Origin: Planctomycetota bacterium
GTDB taxonomy: Bacteria; Planctomycetota; PUPC01
DNA length: 20,664 bases
Assembly: GCA_003559755.1 (NCBI GenBank)
Contig: PWKM01000278.1
Location: 1 to 20,664, forward strand
Direction: 5' to 3'
Below, piece after piece: positions 7,148-15,978 of the stretch. A program made the position numbers and the translations under genes. Under the pieces are notes generated by a model, which saw nothing but the letters and a program-made list of their open reading frames with translations, made no database searches and was not told the DNA's origin. Every line of letters begins with the position of its first letter. Position 1 is the first letter of the stretch.

Positions 7148-10126
7148 ATGCCTCAGTATGAAATGGGCGTCCAGGACTACTGGCGGATTCTCCGAAAGCG
7201 CAAACTGGCGGTGGTCCTCACCTGCGTCGTCGCAGCCGGGCTCACCTACTTCCTGACCCAGTACGTCTTTCGCCGGCCGCCCGCGTTCCGCGCCACCAGT
7301 GAAATCAGTGTGAGCACCGAGCAACTGGTCGGCTATCCCCGGGCCGTGGCCATAAACGTCGCCCAGGAGGGGAAGCTGGCAAAAAGCCAGATGATGCTCA
7401 AAGACGTGCTGTGGGCCATCGAACTGCGGCCCTTCTACCAACTGGCACCGGACCAGATCGAGCGGCTGATCGAGGACGAACCGGCCGAGAGACGAGCGCT
7501 GTACCGGGCACTGCTCGAGGCGCTCAGCAACGGACAGGTGCCCGAGGCCGGCCCGGAAGATGCCCCCGCCGCCCGGCTGCGCTATGCGACCACCGAGGAC
7601 TTGATCTACCTGTTCGCCCACCCCGATAACGAGGTGGTCGAGGCCATCATCGCCTCGTCCGCCGCTCAGGAACGGCTCCTCGATGAATGGAGGGAACACC
7701 TGCCGTCACCCGGCGCCGTGGACCGCCGAGAATTCCAAACCGCAATGGTCCATAACCAGCCCGACCTCGTCGAGTTGATCGTCTCCCGGCTCCAGGACAA
7801 CATCGTCATCGAGTGGGACATGATCACCGAGACCTTCGAGTTGGACCTCCGGACGAACGCACACGAGTTCGCCGTCGCCGACATCCGGCGGGCACAGAGC
7901 GCCGCCATCCGGCTGAACGAGACGATCATCGGCGTGTACAAGGCATACACCGAGCACCAGAGCCAGAGGGCCATCGCCGACAGGATCGAGGAGACCCGGG
8001 CGGAACTTGGGCGTCTGGACGCCGAACGCGATGAACTGGCCGACGCCAGGCAATCACTCCGCACCGAGATCGTCGAGGCCGACGCCGCCCGCGCCGAATA
8101 CCAGGACGCCCGGTCCAAGCTGGCCGATGCCCGCCGCCACCTGACCCTCGTCCGGCATTACTACAATACGCTATCCGACTATCTGGCCGAGCGGGAGGAG
8201 ACCAGGCAGGGCATCGAACAGGCACTCCGGGAAGGCACCGCTCCGCCTCGCGCCTACAGCCCCATCCCGCCTCCCGGCCGGATCGACAACGAGGCGGTGT
8301 TGCAGCTCTATGAGATGGCAATGGCCTTGGAGCGTGAGAAGGAGGAGAAGGATTACTACGCCCCGACCTCCGACTTCATGATCTCCCAGGAAGCGAAGAT
8401 CGCCCGGCTCGCCCAACGAATCAACTCTGTGGTCGAAGACGCCGTCCGGATCGCTCAGGACGATGTGGCCGCCGCTCAGGCCAACGTCGAAGAACACGAG
8501 GAAAAGGCGCGGATGCCCGCCCTGCTCGCGGGGAGAATGGAAGGGGTGACCCGCGAGTTGGATTACGTGGAGAGGAACATCGGTCGGCTGAACGACCGGC
8601 TCACCCAGCTCCGGCTGTACGAGCGGCAGGGCATCGACGTGCGCATCATCGAGCGGCCCGGGACTCCCGAAGAGGTCGAGGGCCCGCGGGCGGCGGCCAA
8701 GACGGCCGTCGGAGCACTCATCGGGCTGATCCTCGGCGTGGTCATCGCCGTCATGTGGGAGACGTTCGACCTGACCATCGACACCATCGAGGAGGTCGAG
8801 TCGTACCTGCAGACCCGCGTACTCGGGGTCATCCCCCGCCTCGAGTCCGACCGGCTCGCCGCCCAGATACGGTCGCGCGACCCCGACGCCGAAGCCCGGT
8901 CATCCGATGCCGAACTCCGGGAGCGAGCCGCCCTGGTCACACTTTACGACCCGATGTCGATCCCGGCCGAATCGTTCCGCGCTGTGCGGACTACCCTCGA
9001 TTTCATCCTCCAGCAGGACCAGCCCGGCTCCAAGACCGTTCTGGTGACCAGCGCCACCCTGTACGAGGGCAAGACCCTCGTCGCCGCCAACCTCGCCCTC
9101 AGCAGCGCCCAGAACGGGAAGCGCACCTGCCTGGTCGAAGCCGACCTGCGCCGGCCCCGGCTCCACAACATCTTCGGGGTGGACCGGGAGCCCGGGCTGT
9201 ACGACATCTCCATCGGCACGATCGACTGGCGTCGGGCCAAACGATCGCTCAGCGACCTGCTGTTGGGGAGGATCGGGATGAAGGCCGCCGTCGGCTCGTC
9301 CGGGCTGGAGAACCTGTCCATCATCACCTGCGGCGCCCTGCCGCCGAACCCCGCCGAGGTGCTGGGGTCCGATGAGATGGCGCGGCTGTTCGATCAGCTT
9401 CGCGAGAGCTACGACGTGATTATCGTCGACAGTCCCCCGATCCTGCCGGTCGCCGACGCCGCGGTCATCTCCCCCCTGGTCGACGGTGCCGTGCTGGTCT
9501 ATCGTGCCGGCTCGACGCCTCGAACTGTTCTCAGCCGGGCCAAGGAGCAGCTTGTGTCGTCGGGAACCAAGCTCTTCGGAGTCGTACTCAACGACCTGCG
9601 TCCGACGGCCGGCGAGATATCGCCGAGCTACCCATACAAGCGCAGTGTGCGTCGGGCGTATGGGCGAGAGGCCGGCGAGACAACGCCGCGGGGCGAGATG
9701 GCACCGAGCGGCGCGATCGACAGCCAGGCGGCCTCCGAAGAAGACCAGGCGCTCCGCCGCGTCGATCTCCTGCTTGCCCAGGACAAGGGCGATCAGGCCG
9801 TTGAGACGGCATACAAGGCCGCACGGGCAATGCCCGATTCCATCGCCCTTCGCCTCCAGCTCGCCCGGGCCTATCGAGAGATCGGCCGGGCCGGCGATGC
9901 CCAGGCCGAACTGATCCACGTCATCGACCTCGACCCCCGTAACCAGGCGGCCCTCGAGGGGCTGGGCGAGATGGCCGACGAGGCGGGGCTGCCCAACGAA
10001 GCGGTCCGCTGGTACGAGGAACTGCTCGAGCTGGCCCCCGAGCATCCGACGGCCGGCCGCCGAATCGAGGAGCTCCGGCAACAGCTCGGGAAGCAGGACG
10101 ACCAGCCGGGCCCCGAGTCCGCCTGA
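7148..10126 (+). CDS. Wzc-like chain-length determinant and tyrosine autokinase with TPR tail
   Basis: A 992-residue inner-membrane polysaccharide co-polymerase. The order is: Wzz-type N-terminus with transmembrane segment about 20-41, a large periplasmic region with coiled coils (about 275-345 and 415-490), the proline motif IERPGTPEE (501-509), a second membrane segment (about 518-536), and a cytoplasmic BY-kinase domain (about 600-800). The kinase has Walker A SATLYEGKT (Lys642), Walker A' VEADLRRP (Asp666) and Walker B IIVDSPP (Asp761). The Walker A lacks the usual PGEGKS wording but keeps GKT. The usual C-terminal tyrosine cluster is reduced to Tyr828, Tyr830 and Tyr838, followed by a TPR-like region (about 857-975). 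Residues about 95-215 look like an insertion between the two halves of the Wzz domain. AAAGGAA 6 bases before the ATG supports the start. Its role is chain-length control and coupling polymerisation to the Wza-like channel encoded just upstream. Confidence 0.9.
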   Translation: MPQYEMGVQDYWRILRKRKLAVVLTCVVAAGLTYFLTQYVFRRPPAFRATSEISVSTEQLVGYPRAVAINVAQEGKLAKSQMMLKDVLWAIELRPFYQLAPDQIERLIEDEPAERRALYRALLEALSNGQVPEAGPEDAPAARLRYATTEDLIYLFAHPDNEVVEAIIASSAAQERLLDEWREHLPSPGAVDRREFQTAMVHNQPDLVELIVSRLQDNIVIEWDMITETFELDLRTNAHEFAVADIRRAQSAAIRLNETIIGVYKAYTEHQSQRAIADRIEETRAELGRLDAERDELADARQSLRTEIVEADAARAEYQDARSKLADARRHLTLVRHYYNTLSDYLAEREETRQGIEQALREGTAPPRAYSPIPPPGRIDNEAVLQLYEMAMALEREKEEKDYYAPTSDFMISQEAKIARLAQRINSVVEDAVRIAQDDVAAAQANVEEHEEKARMPALLAGRMEGVTRELDYVERNIGRLNDRLTQLRLYERQGIDVRIIERPGTPEEVEGPRAAAKTAVGALIGLILGVVIAVMWETFDLTIDTIEEVESYLQTRVLGVIPRLESDRLAAQIRSRDPDAEARSSDAELRERAALVTLYDPMSIPAESFRAVRTTLDFILQQDQPGSKTVLVTSATLYEGKTLVAANLALSSAQNGKRTCLVEADLRRPRLHNIFGVDREPGLYDISIGTIDWRRAKRSLSDLLLGRIGMKAAVGSSGLENLSIITCGALPPNPAEVLGSDEMARLFDQLRESYDVIIVDSPPILPVADAAVISPLVDGAVLVYRAGSTPRTVLSRAKEQLVSSGTKLFGVVLNDLRPTAGEISPSYPYKRSVRRAYGREAGETTPRGEMAPSGAIDSQAASEEDQALRRVDLLLAQDKGDQAVETAYKAARAMPDSIALRLQLARAYREIGRAGDAQAELIHVIDLDPRNQAALEGLGEMADEAGLPNEAVRWYEELLELAPEHPTAGRRIEELRQQLGKQDDQPGPESA

Positions 10127-10150
10127 CCAACGCAGCGGGATGACCAACCG

Positions 10151-11662
10151 ATGGGTGCCGACGAACTGCTGTCAATAAACAGTGCGGAGCCCTCCCGGGT
10201 ACGGCTCAGCTCGTCCGGCGCTCGGACCGGTCTGGTTGTCACGGTGGTCCTGGTCCTGGGGGTGATAACCGGCCTTGCCTATCTGATGGAGACCGTGGCC
10301 GTCGAGGTGGCGATCGCGGTCGGGCTCGCCGTGGCCCTGAGCATCCTCAGCTTCGCCCAGGTCAAGCTGGTCCTTTATGCCCTCATCTTCATCTGCCTGT
10401 TCTCGCCCGAGATCAGGATAAGCCCGGTGCTCGGGCCCGCCTCCAAGCGGCCGATCACCATCCGCGTCGAGGACATCGTCCTGGTGGTGCTCGTCATCAC
10501 CTGGCTTGCCCGGGCGGCAGTGAACCGCCAGCTCGGGCTCCTGTTTCGGACCCCGCTGAACCGGCCGATCATCGCCTATTCCCTGATCGCCGTCGTGGCC
10601 ACGCTGTTGGGCTACGGTTTCGGCTGGGTCGAGCCGGGCCTTGGCCCCCCTCTCTTCGTGCTGAAATACATCCAGTATTTCGTACTCTTCTTCGTGGTGA
10701 TGAACTATATCGAGACGCCGCGCGACCTCCGGCGGCTGGTGATAGCAGGGGTGGTGACGTATGCGGCGATGTGCATATACGGGCTCGCCCAGATTCCGGG
10801 CGGGTTTCGTCCGACCACCTTCGCCGAGCATCCCGCCGAGCCGAACACTCTTGCCGGCTATCTGCTGTTGATGATCGGCATCTGCAGCGGGTTCCTGCTC
10901 TTCACCAGGTCCGCGCTCCGCAAGCTGGGATGGGCGGCACTGATCGTTCCCGGTATCCTGCTCCTCGTGTACACGCTGTCGCGTTCGGGCTGGGCCGGGC
11001 TTGCCGGCGTGTTGGCGGCCCTGCTGGTCTTCAGCCGCCATCGGATGGCAGTCATCGGCGGGCTTGCAACCGTGGTCGCCTTCCTCATCCTGTCCGGGTT
11101 CCAGGCCGGGTGGCTGCCCGGTCCGGTCGAAGAACGGGTCGAGATGACTCTGGGAAGATACGAGACGTATCCGGGCATGCCGCAGCCCGCACGGTTTATG
11201 GGCATCGACCTCGACCCCTCGGCGTCCGAACGGTACTGGTCTTACCGCGACGCGCTGGAGACCTGGTGGGAGCGGTCGGTCGACCACTGGGTCCCCCTGC
11301 TCACCGGCTCGGGCGTGCTGGGCGGGCGGCCGTTCGTCGATGGGCAGTACGTGCGGGTGCTGGCCGAGACGGGGCTTCTCGGTCTGTTCGCATTCCTCGC
11401 CCTGCTGGCGGCAATATGGCGGCACGTATGGCGTTCGTATCGCGAGTTGACCATCCCGTGGTATCGCGGGCTGGCGATCGGATACCTGGCCGGGTTCGCC
11501 GGGCTGATGGTCCACGCCCTGGCCGCCAACACGTTCATCATCGTCCGAATCATGGAGCCGTTCTTCATTTTCACCGGCATCGTTATGCTGCTGCCGCACA
11601 TGGAGCGTCTGGAACGGAACGAACCGGGAGCCGAGGAAGAGTTACCGTATGAATGGGTCTGA
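10151..11662 (+). CDS. O-antigen ligase / EPS polymerase family membrane protein
   Basis: A 503-residue protein with about 10-12 hydrophobic membrane segments, matching the WaaL/Wzy_C (O-antigen ligase-like) superfamily. Key marks are the SRSG motif in YTLSRSGWAG (274-283), a large periplasmic loop (about 320-400) rich in Tyr, Trp and charged residues, and the following DGQYVRVLAETGLLGL segment, typical of the Wzy_C region. These enzymes polymerise lipid-linked repeats or transfer glycan to an acceptor at the periplasmic face. In exosortase loci a related ligase has been proposed to glycosylate PEP-CTERM proteins; the sequence alone cannot separate polymerase from ligase. The ribosome site is weak (GCGGGA about 10 bases upstream). 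The gene begins 24 bases after the wzc-like gene, and its 3' end overlaps the next gene by 14 bases. Confidence 0.85.
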   Translation: MGADELLSINSAEPSRVRLSSSGARTGLVVTVVLVLGVITGLAYLMETVAVEVAIAVGLAVALSILSFAQVKLVLYALIFICLFSPEIRISPVLGPASKRPITIRVEDIVLVVLVITWLARAAVNRQLGLLFRTPLNRPIIAYSLIAVVATLLGYGFGWVEPGLGPPLFVLKYIQYFVLFFVVMNYIETPRDLRRLVIAGVVTYAAMCIYGLAQIPGGFRPTTFAEHPAEPNTLAGYLLLMIGICSGFLLFTRSALRKLGWAALIVPGILLLVYTLSRSGWAGLAGVLAALLVFSRHRMAVIGGLATVVAFLILSGFQAGWLPGPVEERVEMTLGRYETYPGMPQPARFMGIDLDPSASERYWSYRDALETWWERSVDHWVPLLTGSGVLGGRPFVDGQYVRVLAETGLLGLFAFLALLAAIWRHVWRSYRELTIPWYRGLAIGYLAGFAGLMVHALAANTFIIVRIMEPFFIFTGIVMLLPHMERLERNEPGAEEELPYEWV

Positions 11663-11840
11663 CCGAGTGCAGCAGGACGCCCGGCCCGGCCGTGTGGCCG
11701 CCGGTCTGGTCTGGGTGCTGGCGGTCTGCGGGGCGTATGTGGTCGCCTACTCGGCGGCCCTGGTCGGGCTTGCCCGCACTTCGGCCGACCGGCTCCCTCT
11801 CGTCGGACGCCTTCTCGAGTTACTCCGTCTGGTAAACTGA
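11649..11840 (+). CDS. Small membrane protein, translationally coupled, unknown function
   Basis: A 63-residue peptide with one predicted membrane helix (GLVWVLAVCGAYVVAYSAAL, about residues 19-38) flanked by charged residues and a short amphipathic C-terminus. I recognise no family. It is called a real gene because of its packing: its ATG lies 14 bases inside the end of the ligase gene with GAGGAAGAG about 7 bases before it, and its TGA stop shares a base with the ATG of the following gene (TGATG). Without it there would be a 177-base hole in an otherwise seamless operon. It may be an accessory subunit of the ligase or the following glycosyltransferase. A shorter ORF in another frame from 11653 is less likely because it does not fit the coupling. 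Confidence 0.65.
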   Translation: MNGSDRVQQDARPGRVAAGLVWVLAVCGAYVVAYSAALVGLARTSADRLPLVGRLLELLRLVN

Positions 11841-13699
11841 TGATTGCCATCCTCACCGTCCTGGCCCTGGTCCTGTTCGGGACGGCTCTGGGCCGGCGGC
11901 TCCTTCGCCTGGCCCGATTCCGCATCGAGTCGGCGGCACTGCGTCTGTCTTTCGCTGCCGGCCTGGGACTGGGCGTACTGTCTCTGGCGGTGATGGCCAT
12001 CGGCCTGTCCGGTCGGCTGGGCAGCCCCCCGGTCCACATCGGGTTTCTGGTGGTCGCCGCCCTGCTCGTGCCCGATCTCGTCATGATGACGATCGAGGCG
12101 GCCCGTGCGGTCCGGTCCGCCTGGCCGCCGCGCCTCGGTTGGTTCGAGTGGTTCCTGGCCGCGGCCATCGCGGTCTCGGTCCTCAGCGGTCTGCTCTCGT
12201 CGGTTGCCCCGCCGACATCCTGGGACGCGACGATCAGCCATCTCAAGGTGCCGCACGAGTATCTGGAGGCCGGCCGGATCATGCGGCTGGACGACCTCCA
12301 CAGCAACGGCCCGATGAACGGGGTGATGTTGTTCATCCCTGCGATGCTGCTCGGCGGCGACACGGCGCCGGCCGTCCTTCACCTCTCCTTTCTGGTGCTT
12401 GCGGGCGTCGCCCTCTACGGGTTCGCTCGGCGGCACGTCGGCCGCACGGGCTCTCTGCTTGCCGCTGCCATCTATCTCCTGATGCCGATCGGGGCCATGC
12501 TCGGGTCCGAGGCCCTGGTCGATTATCACCTGGTTTTTTATATCCTGCTGGCGTTCGTGGGGCTGGTGTACGGCTGGCAGGACGACCGGCCGGGCTGGTC
12601 GATTCTGGGCGCAGTCTGCCTGGGCATCGCGCTGGGCTCCAAGTACAACGCCCTGTATGCCCTGCTGCCGCTGTGTGTCGGTCTGGGCGTTCGGGTGTGG
12701 CAGGGCGTCGGTCGTCGGCAGCGGCTGTTGACCGAGGGCGCGGGCGTGCTGCTCCTGGCGGTCGTCATCGGGTGCCCGTGGTACGTTCGCAACGTGGTGC
12801 TGACCGGCAACCCTGTCTATCCCGTGTTCGCCCGATCGATCCCGACCCGTCACCTGAGCGCGGGGCTGACCGGTGAGCGCCCGGTCGAGCGGACGCCTCC
12901 GCCCTATCCCCGGGATACGCTGAACGTGCTGCTCTATCCGGTCAACCACACGCTGGGGTTCAGCCGGGGGATTGCCGCGGGGCCGCAGCCGGAGGGCGCT
13001 CAGAACTCGCCGGGGCCGCTCTATCTCGCTCTCGTCCCGCTGCTGCTCCTCATGCGCCCGGCGCCCCGCTGGGCTCTGGTGGTCGTGGGCGTGGCCGCGC
13101 TCGCGTTCGGGCAGATCATCCTCACGTTCCCGATGTTCCGCTACCTGCTGCCGTTCATCGTCCCCTGTGCGGCCGTGTCGGGCCGGGCCTTCGAGTGGCT
13201 GGACGGCCGCAGGTGGGTCCGGATCACCGTTGGCTTCGTGACCGTCGTCGTCCTGCTCCTCCAGTTGGTCCCGTTTGTCGGGCGCACTGCGACTCGGGCC
13301 GGTGTGGTCTTCGGGGCGGAGAGCCGGGCCGAGTACCTCCGGCGGGCCGACGATGTCTATCCGATGGCGGAGTACGCGGCCGAGCGGCTCGGCCCGGATG
13401 CGAAGCTGTTCTTCGTCGGCGAACGCATCTACCATTTCCGGGCGCTGGGGCTGGACGCCACGATGGGGATGCCGCTCCGCCAGGCCCGCGTCGACTTCCC
13501 CGCCATCGCAAGCCCCGCCGAACTGCTCGAACAACTCCGGCAACCGGGCTACACCCACGTGGCGGTGAACCGGGAAAACCTACGCCGTCGGTTCCCGCCC
13601 GCGCTCGACCTGATCGGGCCGCTGGTCGAACGCGACAAGCTGGTCGAGATCGAGCAGATCAAGGAACTCGTGCTCTACGAGATCGCCCCCCTCGACTGA
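11840..13699 (+). CDS. GT-C-type membrane glycosyltransferase (ArnT/RgtA-like)
   Basis: A 619-residue protein with about 11-13 membrane segments. After the second or third segment comes SWDATISHLKVP (Asp129 in the first large periplasmic loop), the position of the catalytic acidic residue in GT-C enzymes that use polyprenyl-phosphate sugars. Further support is the helix-rich middle, the segment GCPWYVRNVVLTGNPVYPVF, frequent in such proteins, and a soluble C-terminal tail of about 140 residues with mixed alpha/beta character. It probably transfers a sugar from a lipid carrier to the EPS repeat or to a surface protein; donor and acceptor are unknown. The ATG shares one base with the stop of the small upstream gene. 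It is the last gene of the operon and converges with the flippase gene after 36 bases, where I see no hairpin. Confidence 0.8.
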   Translation: MIAILTVLALVLFGTALGRRLLRLARFRIESAALRLSFAAGLGLGVLSLAVMAIGLSGRLGSPPVHIGFLVVAALLVPDLVMMTIEAARAVRSAWPPRLGWFEWFLAAAIAVSVLSGLLSSVAPPTSWDATISHLKVPHEYLEAGRIMRLDDLHSNGPMNGVMLFIPAMLLGGDTAPAVLHLSFLVLAGVALYGFARRHVGRTGSLLAAAIYLLMPIGAMLGSEALVDYHLVFYILLAFVGLVYGWQDDRPGWSILGAVCLGIALGSKYNALYALLPLCVGLGVRVWQGVGRRQRLLTEGAGVLLLAVVIGCPWYVRNVVLTGNPVYPVFARSIPTRHLSAGLTGERPVERTPPPYPRDTLNVLLYPVNHTLGFSRGIAAGPQPEGAQNSPGPLYLALVPLLLLMRPAPRWALVVVGVAALAFGQIILTFPMFRYLLPFIVPCAAVSGRAFEWLDGRRWVRITVGFVTVVVLLLQLVPFVGRTATRAGVVFGAESRAEYLRRADDVYPMAEYAAERLGPDAKLFFVGERIYHFRALGLDATMGMPLRQARVDFPAIASPAELLEQLRQPGYTHVAVNRENLRRRFPPALDLIGPLVERDKLVEIEQIKELVLYEIAPLD

Positions 13700-13735
13700 C
13701 TCCCATCCGGCCCGCTGTGAATTCTTCCCCGGCGC

Positions 13736-15298
13736 TCAGCGGTCGGCGCTTCGCTTCCCCCGAAGCCGGCCGAGGAACTTGCGCGCCAGGCCGCGTACAT
13801 CGTCGTACTCCTCGAGCCGGAGCGCCGATGTGGTGAGCGCATAGAATGCCGCCCCGAACAGCACCAGGATAACCAGTCGCACACCGACGGCCCAAGGCGG
13901 GCCCGGAGTCGGCCCGGCGGTCAGCTTCCAGACCAGTGCACAGGCAGCCCCCATCGCCCCGGCCGCGCCGAACATCTTGAACAAGGCCGGACGGAGCCCC
14001 GGCGGCGTGCCGACAGACCGGCGGACGAGAATGCTCAACACCAGCAGCGTCCCCCACCACGATACCGCAGTCGAGAGCGCCAGACCGACCACACCCCAGC
14101 CGAGCCACACGGCGAGGACCACGTTGAAGCCGACGTTCAGCACCAGGGTGAGAAGCTCGATGCCCACGTACCAGGAATGGCGATTGAGAGCGAACAGGGC
14201 ACGGCCGAGTATCGGGCGGGCGCCCGCAGCCGCCAGGCCCAGCGAGAACGCAATGAGGCAGGCGGCGACGACCGCCGTATGCTGCGGCCCGAACTCGCCC
14301 CGCTCGTAGGCGACCCGGATGAGCGGATGGGCGACGACCATCAGCCCGAACATCGCCGGGAGTGTGAAATACATCGCCCGACGCAGCGCGGTCGAAATGT
14401 GCCCGGCCAGCGATCGCCGGTCGCCCTCGGCCGCCGCCTCACACATCCGGGGGAACGCCGCCGTGCCCACCGAAATACAGAACAGCGCGATGGGCACGCT
14501 GTAGATCGTCCAGGCCAGGCGGAGCATGCTCAACTGCCCTTCGCCGAAGAACCGCCGGGCGAAAATGCTGTCGATCAAGGGCGCCTGGGCGAAGAAGCCC
14601 GCAATCCCCAACGGCACCAGGCGGCTCCCCGCCTGTCGGACGACCTTGTGGCCCAGGGCCAGCGGGCGGCGGAACCGGCCGCCGGCGACCAGATAAGACG
14701 CCAGCAGGAACGACGCAGTCACGACGGCCGCCGCCAGCGCCGCGACCCCCGCCCCGACCACCTCCAACCTCGATGCCAGCCCGATGACCGCGGCCAGGAA
14801 CACGACCCGAACGATCAACGAGGCGGCGACCGTGGGCCCGAACTGCTGCCGGCTCTCGTGCAGGACGCGGAGCACCTTGTCGGCGGCAAAGAACGGCAGT
14901 ACGCCGAAGACCAGTCGGGCGATGAGCGCCTGCCCCGGCGTCACCTCGAAACCGTACAGCCGGAGCACCAGTGGGGCGACGACGATGAGGCATCCCGCGG
15001 CCGCCGCCATCAGTCCGGCGACCATCAGCATCGCGGTCGATCCGAGCCGCTCGGCCAACACCTCGCCGCCCGTCCGGGTCACCCCTGCCAGGGCCGGCAT
15101 CAGGACCGCAACCAGTGCGGAGAGCATCAGGGCGTTGGTCATCCCCTCGAGCACGACGGATGCGGCGTAGAACGGATCGAGCGCGTCGGGGCCGAACCGC
15201 CCGTACAGATAGATGCTCCGGACGACATCCAGCCCGTAGTAGATGACGGTCGTGGAGACGAGCAGCGCCGTGGGATGGGCGGTCCGGGCTTTCTTCAT
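13736..15298 (-). CDS. MurJ/MviN-family lipid flippase
   Basis: A 520-residue protein with about 13-14 membrane segments, of the MVF family of the MOP superfamily. Typical features are the early GRFGPDALDPFYAA stretch, ADKVLRVLHESRQ (amphipathic loop of MurJ-like proteins), FPRMCEAAAEGD, LIRVAYERGEFG and ARPILGRALFALNRHSWYVG. MurJ flips lipid II for peptidoglycan synthesis. Because the gene adjoins an EPS operon that otherwise lacks a Wzx flippase, flipping of an undecaprenyl-linked EPS repeat is an equally plausible job. The start ATG at 15298 has GGAG about 9 bases upstream. It follows the flavoprotein gene in the same direction after 72 bases and may be co-transcribed with it. The gene symbol is withheld because the substrate is uncertain. 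Confidence 0.85.
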   Translation of the reverse strand: MKKARTAHPTALLVSTTVIYYGLDVVRSIYLYGRFGPDALDPFYAASVVLEGMTNALMLSALVAVLMPALAGVTRTGGEVLAERLGSTAMLMVAGLMAAAAGCLIVVAPLVLRLYGFEVTPGQALIARLVFGVLPFFAADKVLRVLHESRQQFGPTVAASLIVRVVFLAAVIGLASRLEVVGAGVAALAAAVVTASFLLASYLVAGGRFRRPLALGHKVVRQAGSRLVPLGIAGFFAQAPLIDSIFARRFFGEGQLSMLRLAWTIYSVPIALFCISVGTAAFPRMCEAAAEGDRRSLAGHISTALRRAMYFTLPAMFGLMVVAHPLIRVAYERGEFGPQHTAVVAACLIAFSLGLAAAGARPILGRALFALNRHSWYVGIELLTLVLNVGFNVVLAVWLGWGVVGLALSTAVSWWGTLLVLSILVRRSVGTPPGLRPALFKMFGAAGAMGAACALVWKLTAGPTPGPPWAVGVRLVILVLFGAAFYALTTSALRLEEYDDVRGLARKFLGRLRGKRSADR

Positions 15299-15370
15299 CC
15301 GCTGCTCCGCAGCCGTCGATACCGTCCAGTGACAGTGGCGGTGTGCTTGCCGCTCGATTGAGGATGCGGC

Positions 15371-15940
15371 TCAGCCCGCCGCCAGCTCGCGGCCGAGCCC
15401 GGCGGCGCGGGCGACCTCGGGGTGGTCGTCTCCGATGATGCTGACGTGAGAGCAGGACGGGACAGCGAGCTTGTCGACAGTCGGAATGTCGAAGTAGTAG
15501 GCCATCCTGGCTTCCATCCAATCGAGCACATAATCATACATGTTCGGATCGCCGGCTCCGTAGGTTATCCCCGCCACGAACCGGGTATCGGGGTGTGGCC
15601 AGTAGTTGGCGAGGGTCGGGCTGAGATAACAGTATGTACGCTGGATGAACGCCATCAGTTGGGCGGTGATATGATCGAGGTAGATGGGCGCGGCGAGGAA
15701 CAGGACGTCGGTCTTCGGTGCGAGCCGGTAGAACCGCTGCATGTCGTCCTCGATCACGCAGACCTTTTCCGGGTCCGACTTGCAGCTCTTGCAGGCGGTG
15801 CAGCCGCGGATCGACCAGTCGCCCAGTTCGAGCATGTCGGTCTCGGCCCCCGCCCGCTCCGCCCCGTCCAGGAACGCCCGGACGAGCGCCCCGGTGTTCC
15901 CGCCTGTCCGCCCGCTTCCGTCAACCCCAACGATCCTCAT
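15371..15940 (-). CDS. Iron-sulfur flavoprotein / NADPH-dependent FMN reductase family
   Basis: A 189-residue cytoplasmic flavodoxin-fold protein. The N-terminal phosphate-binding loop for FMN is GSGRTGGNT, preceded by MRIVGVD. A compact cysteine motif, CTACKSCKSDPEKVC (CX2CX2CX7C), is the signature of Isf-type proteins that carry a 4Fe-4S cluster next to FMN. LAAPIYLDHITAQLMAF is the usual FMN/dimer segment. These proteins pass electrons between ferredoxin or NAD(P)H and unknown acceptors. I chose the ATG at 15940 over the preceding TTG at 15943 because AGGAG (15946-15950) is then 5 bases away rather than 2. It lies between the lyase and flippase genes on the same strand; no functional link to either is evident. 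Confidence 0.87.
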   Translation of the reverse strand: MRIVGVDGSGRTGGNTGALVRAFLDGAERAGAETDMLELGDWSIRGCTACKSCKSDPEKVCVIEDDMQRFYRLAPKTDVLFLAAPIYLDHITAQLMAFIQRTYCYLSPTLANYWPHPDTRFVAGITYGAGDPNMYDYVLDWMEARMAYYFDIPTVDKLAVPSCSHVSIIGDDHPEVARAAGLGRELAAG

Positions 15941-15978
15941 CAATTCTCCTTTCCATAGTCGCCTGTCGTTTCGGCCAT

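Noticed and set aside
10172..11599. 475-codon minus-strand frame opposite the ligase gene
   Set aside because: Very polar, His/Gln/Asp-rich product; a shadow of the membrane protein on the other strand.
11747..13558. 603-codon minus-strand frame opposite the GT-C gene
   Set aside because: The predicted protein is rich in Arg, Gln and Asp with no hydrophobic core, typical of antisense of a membrane protein gene.
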